Source of the DNA: Nitrososphaera sp.
GTDB lineage: Archaea > Thermoproteota > Nitrososphaeria > Nitrososphaerales > Nitrososphaeraceae
Reading direction: 5' to 3'
NCBI GenBank assembly: GCA_025929855.1
Contig: JAICPK010000042.1
Coordinates: forward strand, 1-7,381
DNA: 7,381 nt
Below the pieces are notes generated by a model, which was given only the letters and a program-made list of their open reading frames with translations, was not told the origin of the DNA and did not search any database. The position numbers and the translations under genes were made by a program. Of the stretch, positions 1-5,904 are shown piece after piece (within the stretch, counting starts at the first letter, position 1; every line of letters begins with the position of its first letter).

Positions 1-85
1 AGATAACCATTACTAGACTAATTCCACTCACAACCAAGCCTTTTGCTACACCTTTTTGAACAAGCTATATGCATCACTACCAAAA

Positions 86-99
86 GGTTGGTAACAACC
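86..99. promoter_or_regulatory. Inverted repeat upstream of the riboflavin operon promoter
   Basis: Perfect 5-bp arms GGTTG / CAACC are separated by GTAA. The repeat lies 47-60 bases before the ribB start, just upstream of the TATA-like box. The position suits a regulator or a BRE-adjacent operator. The arms are short, so chance is possible. Known archaeal riboflavin regulators (RbkR, an HTH fused to a CTP-dependent riboflavin kinase) bind palindromes near such promoters, but I cannot confirm that this matches their motif. Confidence 0.3.
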
Positions 100-105
100 A
101 AAATT

Positions 106-123
106 TTAGTAATCTATTAATAA
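106..123 (+). promoter_or_regulatory. TATA-like box of the ribB operon promoter, within an imperfect palindrome
   Basis: TATTAATA at 115-122 is centred about 27 bases before the TTG at 146, the spacing expected for an archaeal TATA box driving a leaderless transcript. The surrounding 18 bases (TTAGTAATCTATTAATAA) form an inverted repeat with 7 of 8 arm positions paired around a CT spacer. A protein bound here would block TBP. AT-rich palindromes arise easily by chance, so the promoter call is firmer than the operator call. Confidence 0.5.
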
Positions 124-135
124 GATTGAGCAACA

Positions 136-151
136 AGACTACTAGTTGTCT
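136..151. promoter_or_regulatory. Near-perfect 16-bp palindrome spanning the ribB start codon
   Basis: AGACTACTAGTTGTCT pairs at 7 of 8 positions (one T/T mismatch), is centred between 143 and 144, and overlaps the TTG start at 146. If transcription starts at or near the start codon, this covers the initiation site, a usual place for a repressor operator. It shares the core ACTAGT with the palindrome at the aldehyde dehydrogenase start. Function is inferred only from position and symmetry. Confidence 0.3.
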
Positions 152-826
152 CTTGCCGAAGCAATAGCAGCTCTCAAGGCTGGCAGGTTTGTACTCGTTC
201 ATGATGACGAAGCGCGCGAGAATGAGATCGATATGGTAATTGCTGCAGAGCATATCATGCCGTACCACATTGCAACAATGAGAAAAGACGCTGGGGGACT
301 TGTGTGCCTTGCGATCGCAAACGAAATTACAAGCAAGCTGGGACTAGTCTATATGCACGACATCATAGCAGATATGGGCAAGGTAAATCCGGTGTTTTCA
401 AAATTAACAGAAGGCAGAACCAACTATGGGGATAAGCCGTCTTTTTCAATAGCGGTCAATCATCGCTCGACCTACACCGGCATCACCGACCAGGACAGGG
501 CGCTTACCATACTCAAGATGGCAGAAGTGTGCAAGAATATTGACAACGGCGGCGTAGAACAATTTGCCAGGAACTTTCGTGCGCCCGGCCATGTGCCGAT
601 ACTTATAGCATCAAAGCACCTACTACATGACAGGATGGGTCACACTGAGCTATGCGTTTATCTGACACAGCTTGCTAACCTTATACCGGCAGTAGTCATT
701 TGTGAGATGATGGACTCAAGGACACATAGGTCGCTATCAATTGACGCCGGACAAAAATATGCTGCAAGATTCGGTACTCCTCTAATTGATGCAAGCCAAC
801 TCAAAGCTAATGCCAGGGTGGCATAA
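146..826 (+). CDS. ribB: 3,4-dihydroxy-2-butanone 4-phosphate synthase (RibB)
   Basis: Converts ribulose 5-phosphate to 3,4-dihydroxy-2-butanone 4-phosphate plus formate, supplying the four-carbon unit that RibH uses. The 226-residue length matches archaeal stand-alone RibB, with no GTP cyclohydrolase II domain. Visible motifs are the acidic metal/substrate loop DDEARENEIDM at residues 20-30, MRKDAGGLVCLA near 45-56, the region ending TGITDQDRA, RAPGHVPIL, and GHTEL, whose histidine is a metal ligand. The usual RENEGD is RENEID here, a modest change. The start is TTG at 146: an in-frame TAG occupies 143-145 and no later start would keep the N-terminal helix (AEAIAALKAGR), which aligns with the family start. 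It is the first gene of a five-gene operon, with ribH following after 10 bases. A TATA-like box 27 bases upstream suggests a leaderless message. Cytosolic enzyme. Confidence 0.95.
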   Translation: MSLAEAIAALKAGRFVLVHDDEARENEIDMVIAAEHIMPYHIATMRKDAGGLVCLAIANEITSKLGLVYMHDIIADMGKVNPVFSKLTEGRTNYGDKPSFSIAVNHRSTYTGITDQDRALTILKMAEVCKNIDNGGVEQFARNFRAPGHVPILIASKHLLHDRMGHTELCVYLTQLANLIPAVVICEMMDSRTHRSLSIDAGQKYAARFGTPLIDASQLKANARVA

Positions 827-836
827 CCAACAATTG

Positions 837-1304
837 ATGATTTATCTTGCAATAGTAGTTTCTGAATTCAATAGTGAAATAACATTCAAGATGCTAGAAG
901 GTGCACGAGATCATGCGATCAATGTAAGCGCTGAGGTAAGATATATCATGTATGTGCCTGGCACTTTTGATATGCCACTTGCAGTTGAGCGATTGTTGAG
1001 AAAGAAAAATGTGGATGCCGTAGTCACGCTTGGCGCTGTGATAAAAGGGGACACCAGGCACGATGACATCGTAGCTGAAAATGCTGCGAGACTGATAGCT
1101 GATTTATCGCTAAAGTATGGCAAGCCGGTTACACTTGGAGTAGCGGGTCCTGGAATGACGATTGAGCAAGCAAGAGCGCGGGCAAAGCTTGTACCAACCA
1201 GAGCAGTGAATGCGGCAGTAAACATGGTTTTGCGGTTGAGAAAGCTACAAAAGCCAGTCGGCGGAGGGATTGTGATAATAAATGATACAGCTGACAATAA
1301 TTAG
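837..1304 (+). CDS. ribH: 6,7-dimethyl-8-ribityllumazine synthase (RibH)
   Basis: Condenses 5-amino-6-ribitylaminouracil with the RibB product to give 6,7-dimethyl-8-ribityllumazine, the direct precursor of riboflavin. I start it at ATG 837 (155 residues): the frame is open back to ATG 786 inside ribB, but the family begins with a beta strand like MIYLAIVVSEFN, and the 17 extra residues have no family counterpart. A TTG at 834 directly precedes the ATG. Motifs are SEFN at 9-12, PGTFDMPLAV at 41-50, the phosphate/catalytic loop GDTRHDD at 71-77 with general-base histidine 75, GPGMT at 104-108, and TRAVNAAVNM at 121-130. About 15 residues after the last conserved helix (VGGGIVIINDTADNN) extend beyond short archaeal homologues and run 23 bases into the next gene. 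Members of this family assemble into 60-mer or pentameric particles. Confidence 0.95.
   Translation: MIYLAIVVSEFNSEITFKMLEGARDHAINVSAEVRYIMYVPGTFDMPLAVERLLRKKNVDAVVTLGAVIKGDTRHDDIVAENAARLIADLSLKYGKPVTLGVAGPGMTIEQARARAKLVPTRAVNAAVNMVLRLRKLQKPVGGGIVIINDTADNN
1263..1276 (+). promoter_or_regulatory. Shine-Dalgarno-like sequence before GTP cyclohydrolase III
   Basis: GGAGG at 1263-1267 and GTGAT at 1272-1276 each match part of the complement of the archaeal 16S 3' end; GTGAT ends 5 bases before the ATG at 1282. It lies inside the end of ribH. Together with the 23-base overlap, it supports internal initiation or re-initiation within a polycistronic message. The other internal genes of the operon show no comparable site. 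Confidence 0.4.
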
Positions 1305-2037
1305 GATTGAAGGATACGGGCAATGGACTCTCACCCTCGGAAGTGACAGGGAAACACAGCTGCAGATGCTGCAAGCGAGGATCTATCATGATGTACAAAG
1401 ACTATTCTCAGAAAGAGATAGCATCGTTTTCTTCAACAGGTTCGATGAATATTTCGCGATAACAAATGGCCTTGATGCTGATGATCATCTACACATACAG
1501 CGTGAGCTTACAAAGCTGTATGACAACATGTTAATGTCGATGACAATTGGCGCCGGCAAGACTGCATTTGAAGCAAACCTAAACGCCTACCGTACAAGAA
1601 AAGAGGGGAGAAGGATGCTTGATGGCAACGCTAGAATATTTGGCAATGTGCACCCTCAGGCAGACGTAGCCCAAATAATGCATATCGATATTGATAGCTC
1701 AGCAAAAGTTGGTAATAGGCTATCGCCTTATGAACTAACGGTACTCATCATGAAGATCTACAGTAGGCTTGCAGAAGAGTTCCTGAAGCACAATTCGCTT
1801 GCATTCTTTCTTGGTGGTGACAACATCATGGTAATTTCTAATGGCATGACAAAAGAGCAGGTTGACGAAGTGTTAAAGAGTGTGACGGCCGGCAATGATA
1901 TCAAGCTCAACTGCGGTATAGGGATTGGCAAGACAGGCAGAAGAGCAGCAGAAGCTGCAACAAAGGCACTTGACACAATTAGAGACCTGCGCGAGGAAGG
2001 AAAAATCCAAACAATATATGAAATACAATGTCCCTAG
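1282..2037 (+). CDS. arfA: GTP cyclohydrolase III (archaeal type, ArfA)
   Basis: First committed step of archaeal riboflavin (and F420) synthesis: GTP is opened to 2-amino-5-formylamino-6-ribosylaminopyrimidin-4(3H)-one 5'-phosphate (FAPy) with release of two phosphates. Unlike bacterial GTP cyclohydrolase II, the formyl group stays on, so a separate deformylase is required. The 251 residues fit the archaeal family, which consists of two palm-fold halves related to class III nucleotidyl cyclases and GGDEF domains. Seen here: the N-terminal MIQLTIIRIEGYG, RFDEYFAITNG at 53-63, HIDID at 134-138, FFLGGDN at 175-181 (metal/GTP site) and GIGIGKT at 212-218. The ATG at 1282 overlaps the end of ribH by 23 bases and is preceded by a plausible ribosome-binding sequence. 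The gene overlaps the following amidohydrolase gene by 10 bases, so co-expression is nearly certain. Confidence 0.93.
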   Translation: MIQLTIIRIEGYGQWTLTLGSDRETQLQMLQARIYHDVQRLFSERDSIVFFNRFDEYFAITNGLDADDHLHIQRELTKLYDNMLMSMTIGAGKTAFEANLNAYRTRKEGRRMLDGNARIFGNVHPQADVAQIMHIDIDSSAKVGNRLSPYELTVLIMKIYSRLAEEFLKHNSLAFFLGGDNIMVISNGMTKEQVDEVLKSVTAGNDIKLNCGIGIGKTGRRAAEAATKALDTIRDLREEGKIQTIYEIQCP

Positions 2038-3212
2038 CAATAACAAACGCCAGCCTTCTTTTAGGCAGAGAGCTTAACTATGTTGAGCAGGGCTACATTG
2101 AGATTAAAAGTGGCAAGATAAGTAGCACCTCTGCTGGTGATTACAAGGGTTCTTGCGAGAAGCTGGATGCAAAGGGATTCATAGTCATACCCGGACTTAT
2201 CAATGCGCACACGCACATTGCTGATGCAATAGGAAAAGATATTGCCGCTGGACAGCGGCTTGATGCACGAGTGCATCCTGTGTTTGGTGTTAAGAGTAAA
2301 ATTCTGCAAAAGAGCCTGCCAGAGCATCTAAAGGCCTTCATTAGGAATTCTGCAATTTCAATGATAAAAAAAGGAATAGTTGCATTTGCAGACTTTCGCG
2401 AAGATGGACTGGAGGGGATAAGGCTCCTAAAAGATGCAATTGATGGTCTGCCGATAAAATGCGTAACGCTTGGGCGGATAAATTATTACAGCAGCCCAAT
2501 GGATGTAGCCGGCCTGCCGTCTGAAAAAGGAGAACAGGCTAAACAGGTAGTTGAGCTGGCAGATGGACTTGGAATAAGCGGCGCAAATGAAAACACTGAT
2601 GCTGCCCTTGCACAATACAGGCAGCTGGCAGGAAAAAAATTGATCGCAATACATGCCGCCGAGTCAAAAGAGACGGTCAGATTTTCCAAGAAGCACACTG
2701 GCAGGAGCGAAGTAGATAGGATAATGGAATATCTAAAGCCTGATTTTGTTGTACATATGACAAATGCAACAGAAGACGAAATATCGCTTGTTGCAAAAAG
2801 TGGAACCGGTGTAGTAATTTGCCCTAGGGCAAATGGTGTGCTTGGCGCCGGCATCCCTAAGGTTGCCCAGATGCTCAGGCAAGACTGCCTTGTAGCCATT
2901 GGTACAGACAATGTTATGCTAAATTCTCCAGACATTCTTAGAGAACTGGATTATGCCTGGAAGGTGTCAAGGGCGACTGAAGGTGAGATGTTAAGAGCAC
3001 AAGAACTCTTGAAGATGTCAACCATAAATGCGGCGCAAATTTTAAGACTCAATACTGGGTGTATAGAGGCAGGCCGCGCTGCAGATCTAGTATTCATTGA
3101 CAAAAAACATGCCGACCTCTATCCAATACATGACCCATATGCTGCAATCGTTCACAGGGTTACTCAAAGTTCTATCAGAGCAGTTATGGTCGATGGGCGG
3201 TTTGTAGATTGA
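2028..3212 (+). CDS. Amidohydrolase-superfamily enzyme of the riboflavin operon (candidate pathway deaminase or deformylase)
   Basis: A metal-dependent hydrolase of 394 residues in the cytosine/guanine/SAH-deaminase branch. The N-terminal beta-sandwich piece (ITNASLLLG...) leads into the TIM barrel at VIPGLINAHTH. Metal ligands are visible: HxH at 61/63, H209 in IHAAES, H243 in VVHMTNATE and D294 in IGTDN. E212, three residues after H209 (HxxE), is the proton-shuttle glutamate of aminohydrolases. The C-terminus returns to the sandwich (GRAADLVFIDKK, AVMVDGRFVD). The gene overlaps arfA by 10 bases and arfC by 4, so it lies between the enzymes that make and later reduce the ring-opened pyrimidine. 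Inference: it acts on a pathway intermediate. Removing the ring 2-amino group after ArfC fits the motif set best; deformylating FAPy in place of ArfB is the alternative. Superfamily is certain, the substrate is not shown by sequence. Confidence 0.85.
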   Translation: MSLAITNASLLLGRELNYVEQGYIEIKSGKISSTSAGDYKGSCEKLDAKGFIVIPGLINAHTHIADAIGKDIAAGQRLDARVHPVFGVKSKILQKSLPEHLKAFIRNSAISMIKKGIVAFADFREDGLEGIRLLKDAIDGLPIKCVTLGRINYYSSPMDVAGLPSEKGEQAKQVVELADGLGISGANENTDAALAQYRQLAGKKLIAIHAAESKETVRFSKKHTGRSEVDRIMEYLKPDFVVHMTNATEDEISLVAKSGTGVVICPRANGVLGAGIPKVAQMLRQDCLVAIGTDNVMLNSPDILRELDYAWKVSRATEGEMLRAQELLKMSTINAAQILRLNTGCIEAGRAADLVFIDKKHADLYPIHDPYAAIVHRVTQSSIRAVMVDGRFVD

Positions 3213-3880
3213 AGGTGATAATCAACAGTGCAATGACAGTTGATGGTAAGATCGCCACATCAAGCGGAGATTCAAAAATTTCTTCAAGGGAAGATCTTGT
3301 AAGGGTTCACAAGCTGCGCGCTTCTGTAGATGCCCTAGTAGTAGGAATCTCTACAATTTTAGCAGACAATCCTCAGCTCACAGTAAGACTAGTGAAGGGT
3401 AAGAACCCAGCTAGGGTGATAGTCGACAGCAGAGGCAGGATCCCACTTGACTCCCAAATAATGCGCACTGCATCTCGGGTTAAGACTATTGTAGCAGTGA
3501 CGGATCAGGCACCAGAGGAAAAAATAATAAAATTAAGAGATATGGGAGCGCAGGTGCTAGTAATAAGCGAAGGGAAAAAGGGACAAAGTGCCGCTGTCCC
3601 CCACGGCGTCAACCTTAAACTGCTGTTTCGCAAGCTGGAAAAGATGGGGCTGAAAAAAGTATTGGTAGAGGGTGGGGGAGAGCTTAACTGGTCACTTTTG
3701 CGGCTTTGGCTTGTCGACGAGCTGACAATAACAATTGCCCCAAAAATAGCAGGCGGTAGGCTGGCGACGACGCTTGTCGAGGGAGATGGATTTGATGAAA
3801 TAGCCCAAAGCATCAAGCTGCAGCTCAAGAAAATACAACGGAAAAAGGGCGGCGAGCTCATACTGCACTACAAGCTATGA
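3209..3880 (+). CDS. arfC: 2,5-diamino-6-ribosylamino-4(3H)-pyrimidinone 5'-phosphate reductase (RibD C-terminal type)
   Basis: NAD(P)H-dependent reduction of the ribosyl chain of 2,5-diamino-6-ribosylamino-4(3H)-pyrimidinone 5'-phosphate to the ribityl form. In archaea and fungi this precedes deamination, the reverse of the bacterial order. The 223 residues match stand-alone archaeal reductases; there is no N-terminal RibD deaminase domain. Motifs are NSAMTVDGKIAT at 6-17, DALVVGISTILADNPQLTVR at 41-60, NPARVIVDSRGRIPL at 66-80, the dinucleotide-phosphate loop VLVEGGGELNWSL at 151-163, and PKIAGG at 178-183. The start is TTG at 3209, within a 4-base TTGA overlap with the previous stop codon, typical of coupled translation. 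The lysine right after the start and the strand KVIINSAMTVDG agree with the family N-terminus. It is the last gene of the operon. Confidence 0.92.
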   Translation: MKVIINSAMTVDGKIATSSGDSKISSREDLVRVHKLRASVDALVVGISTILADNPQLTVRLVKGKNPARVIVDSRGRIPLDSQIMRTASRVKTIVAVTDQAPEEKIIKLRDMGAQVLVISEGKKGQSAAVPHGVNLKLLFRKLEKMGLKKVLVEGGGELNWSLLRLWLVDELTITIAPKIAGGRLATTLVEGDGFDEIAQSIKLQLKKIQRKKGGELILHYKL

Positions 3881-3955
3881 TTCTATAGCAGTCTTTTATA
3901 CCTCGCTTATAATAATGCAACAGAAACAGTATCTGGACTTGGACAGTCTTGCCAA

Positions 3956-3998
3956 CATCAATCTCGAACATGATCGATGTATGAAATTAAGATTGATG
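3956..3998. repeat. 9-bp inverted repeat in the gap after the riboflavin operon
   Basis: CATCAATCT (3956-3964) and AGATTGATG (3990-3998) are perfectly complementary around a 25-base loop, which itself holds a short ACAT/ATGT pairing at 3969-3981. It lies between the end of arfC and the aldehyde dehydrogenase promoter. It could form an RNA hairpin ending the operon message or be a protein site. No T-run follows directly, so a simple intrinsic terminator is not supported. Confidence 0.35.
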
Positions 3999-4020
3999 GT
4001 TCTAGGCTTACAAGTACATA

Positions 4021-4029
4021 ATTTTTAAG
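4021..4029 (+). promoter_or_regulatory. TATA-like box of the aldehyde dehydrogenase gene
   Basis: TTTTTAAG at 4022-4029 is centred about 27 bases before the ATG at 4053, the same geometry as at ribB, implying transcription from or near the start codon (leaderless). No Shine-Dalgarno sequence precedes the ATG, which agrees with this. Confidence 0.55.
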
Positions 4030-4038
4030 CTCTTGCAA

Positions 4039-4052
4039 CTATACTAGTATAG
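4039..4052. promoter_or_regulatory. Perfect 14-bp palindrome abutting the aldehyde dehydrogenase ATG (candidate operator)
   Basis: CTATACTAGTATAG equals its own reverse complement and ends at the base before the ATG. It fills the interval between the TATA-like box and the predicted transcription start, where a bound dimeric repressor would block initiation. A perfect palindrome of this length is expected about 0.5 times by chance in 7 kb, so the exact placement is what makes it notable. The regulator is unknown. Confidence 0.4.
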
Positions 4053-5624
4053 ATGTTCTCAAACGAGCACACTCTACAGAAATTCATGATGGAAAAGGCT
4101 GAGGGACAATTTCATGACAGGTACGAGAAAGCACTTGAGCAGGTTAGATCAGAGTTTGGTAGAACCTACACAATGGTGATTGGTGGAAGTGAGATAACGA
4201 CCTCAACTACGATAAAGCATACATCGCCTATTGACACAAGAATCGTGCTTGGACACATGCCGATCGGGGGTGCGAGAGATGTTAGGAAAGCTATTGCAGC
4301 TGCAAAGGAGGCATTTGAGCGCTGGGGCAGAATAGACTACCGGGAGCGAGTACATTTATGCAGAGTTGCAGCAGACATCGTGGCCGAACGCAAATTTGAG
4401 CTTGCTGCGTGGGTCTCATATGAAAATGGCAAGAATCGTTATGAGGCTATAGCAGACATCGACGAGGCTATCGACTTTTTACGTTACTATTCTGAAGAAA
4501 TGGAAAGAAATAACGGCTTTGAAACATTGATGAATAGCGCTCAGTCAAATGAAAAGAGTAAGAGCATCATGAAACCCTATGGAATATGGGGAGTAATTGC
4601 TCCCTTTAATTTTCCGGCTGCGATTTTTGTAGGCATGAGCACGGGCGCAATAATCACTGGGAATACCGTTGTGGCCAAGCCGTCTAGCAATACTCCAATC
4701 ATTGCATGGAAGTTTGCAGAAATATTCAAGCAGGCGGGATTGCCTGATGGTGTGTTCAACCTAGTCATCGGGCTAGGCAGCAAGATAGGCAATGAGCTTG
4801 TCAGCAACAAGGATGTTGCTGGCATTGTATTCACCGGTTCTCGAGACACTGGGTTTACCATGGCAAAAGAGTTTAGCAAGACAAGGATCAAGCCGCTAAT
4901 CGCTGAGCTTGGAGGCAAGAATCCAGTGATAGTGACTGAAACGGCTGATATCAGTAACGCAGTTGACGGTGTCCTCAAAGCAACGTTTGGCTATTCGGGA
5001 CAAAAGTGCAGCGCGTGCTCTCGTGTTTATGTCCACAAGAAAGTGAGGGACGAGTTTCTCAGGCGGCTTGTTGAAAAGACAAAGAACCTGCCGATAGGAA
5101 ACCCACTTGACTCCAATACCTTTGTTGGTCCACTTGCTAATGAGAATGCCTACAGGAAATATCAAAAATACATAAGGGCAGCGGATAAAGATGGCAAGGT
5201 GCTCGTTGGAGGCTCTATCAAAAGGGATGATGACCTAAAGTACGGCTACTATGTAGAGCCGACGATTATCGTTGGTCTGCCAAAAAAGCACCGGCTCTTT
5301 AGAGAGGAGATGTTTGTTCCCATCCTATGCGCTGCAGACTATGAGAAGTTTGATGATGCCATCCACCTTGCAAACGACACTGAGTATGGATTGACGGCCG
5401 GAATATTTACCAGAAAGAAAGAAGAGGTCAAAAAGTTCGTTGATAGCATTGAGGCAGGCGTTGTTTATGTTAACAGGCAGGCAAGCGCAACAACTGGCGC
5501 AATGGTTGGATGCCAGCCATTTGGAGGATGGAAGGAGTCCGGTACTAGAGGTAAAGGAACGGGAGGACCTCATTACCTGACAGAATTCATGCGCGAGCAG
5601 AGTCAGACTATTGTTGTTGAATAG
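4053..5624 (+). CDS. Aldehyde dehydrogenase, 1-pyrroline-5-carboxylate dehydrogenase type
   Basis: NAD(P)-dependent oxidation of an aldehyde to its acid; the closest pattern is L-glutamate-gamma-semialdehyde (P5C) dehydrogenase, the second step of proline breakdown. The 523 residues match RocA-type enzymes. Visible are PFNFP at 184-188 with oxyanion asparagine 186, the cofactor lysine in VVAKPSS (K209), FTGSRDTG at 260-267, ELGGKNP at 285-291 with general base E285, and GYSGQKCSACSR at 313-324 with nucleophile C319; the block around C319 is characteristic of P5C dehydrogenases. EEMFVP at 418-423 replaces the usual EEIFGP. The C-terminal PFGGWKESGT and GGPHYLTEFMREQSQT also resemble P5C dehydrogenases. 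An in-frame TAG at 4050-4052 makes ATG 4053 the first possible start. It has its own promoter and is not part of the riboflavin operon. No proline dehydrogenase gene is in the window, so a different semialdehyde substrate cannot be excluded. Confidence 0.88.
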   Translation: MFSNEHTLQKFMMEKAEGQFHDRYEKALEQVRSEFGRTYTMVIGGSEITTSTTIKHTSPIDTRIVLGHMPIGGARDVRKAIAAAKEAFERWGRIDYRERVHLCRVAADIVAERKFELAAWVSYENGKNRYEAIADIDEAIDFLRYYSEEMERNNGFETLMNSAQSNEKSKSIMKPYGIWGVIAPFNFPAAIFVGMSTGAIITGNTVVAKPSSNTPIIAWKFAEIFKQAGLPDGVFNLVIGLGSKIGNELVSNKDVAGIVFTGSRDTGFTMAKEFSKTRIKPLIAELGGKNPVIVTETADISNAVDGVLKATFGYSGQKCSACSRVYVHKKVRDEFLRRLVEKTKNLPIGNPLDSNTFVGPLANENAYRKYQKYIRAADKDGKVLVGGSIKRDDDLKYGYYVEPTIIVGLPKKHRLFREEMFVPILCAADYEKFDDAIHLANDTEYGLTAGIFTRKKEEVKKFVDSIEAGVVYVNRQASATTGAMVGCQPFGGWKESGTRGKGTGGPHYLTEFMREQSQTIVVE

Positions 5625-5904
5625 TCGATAAGTTATTTCATTAATCTATCCGTCCTAAAACCATTCAAAACTACACACACCTGCATCAATGAGCATATAG
5701 AAGAAGGAGCTTGGATTTATGTTGAATGTTTGCTCAAGCGACTACAGAAGCACTGCTAAAATTGACTAGAGTAAAATATTATACTTCAAAAATATTGTAT
5801 CAATTATTGTCAGCCGAATGCAGAATTCGAATTTAGTAAATACCATAGCTTCTGCAATCCGCGTCAATTGAATAGGGTCCGCTTATACCTCTCGTAATGC
5901 TCTA
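5625..5904. other. AT-rich gap between convergent genes, no gene recognised
   Basis: Between the stop of the aldehyde dehydrogenase and the stop of the PLP-rhodanese gene, both of which read into it. I see no tRNA, no convincing terminator hairpin with a T-run, and only ORFs of trivial length. It holds a 16-bp near-palindrome at 5770-5785 (AGTAAAATATTATACT, one mismatched pair), whose AAAATATT.TA part recurs as a direct repeat at 5789-5799, and a 10-bp palindrome AATTCGAATT at 5824-5833. A small RNA cannot be ruled out. Confidence 0.4.

Noticed and set aside
786..836. Longer ribH starting at ATG 786 inside ribB
   Set aside because: The extra 17 residues have no family counterpart and the overlap with ribB would be large; ATG 837 matches the usual RibH N-terminus.
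911..1297. 128-residue minus-strand open frame opposite ribH
   Set aside because: Shadow of ribH, whose reading frame matches lumazine synthase along its length.
2486..2935. 149-residue open frame on the minus strand within the amidohydrolase gene
   Set aside because: Rich in serine, threonine and cysteine with no family pattern, as expected for the reverse of a real gene; the plus-strand protein carries all catalytic motifs.
3915..4028. 37-codon ORF after arfC (MQQKQYLDLD...)
   Set aside because: No recognisable family, no ribosome-binding site or well-spaced promoter, and it overlaps the aldehyde dehydrogenase TATA-like box; more likely non-coding regulatory sequence.
5719..5769. 16-codon ORF preceded by GGAG at 5706-5709
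   Set aside because: Too short to support from one sequence; the spacing is plausible but nothing else indicates coding.
5625..5904. tRNA, C/D-box RNA or CRISPR repeats in the convergent gap
   Set aside because: No T-loop pattern with matching acceptor arms, no C and D box pair, and no regularly spaced repeats.
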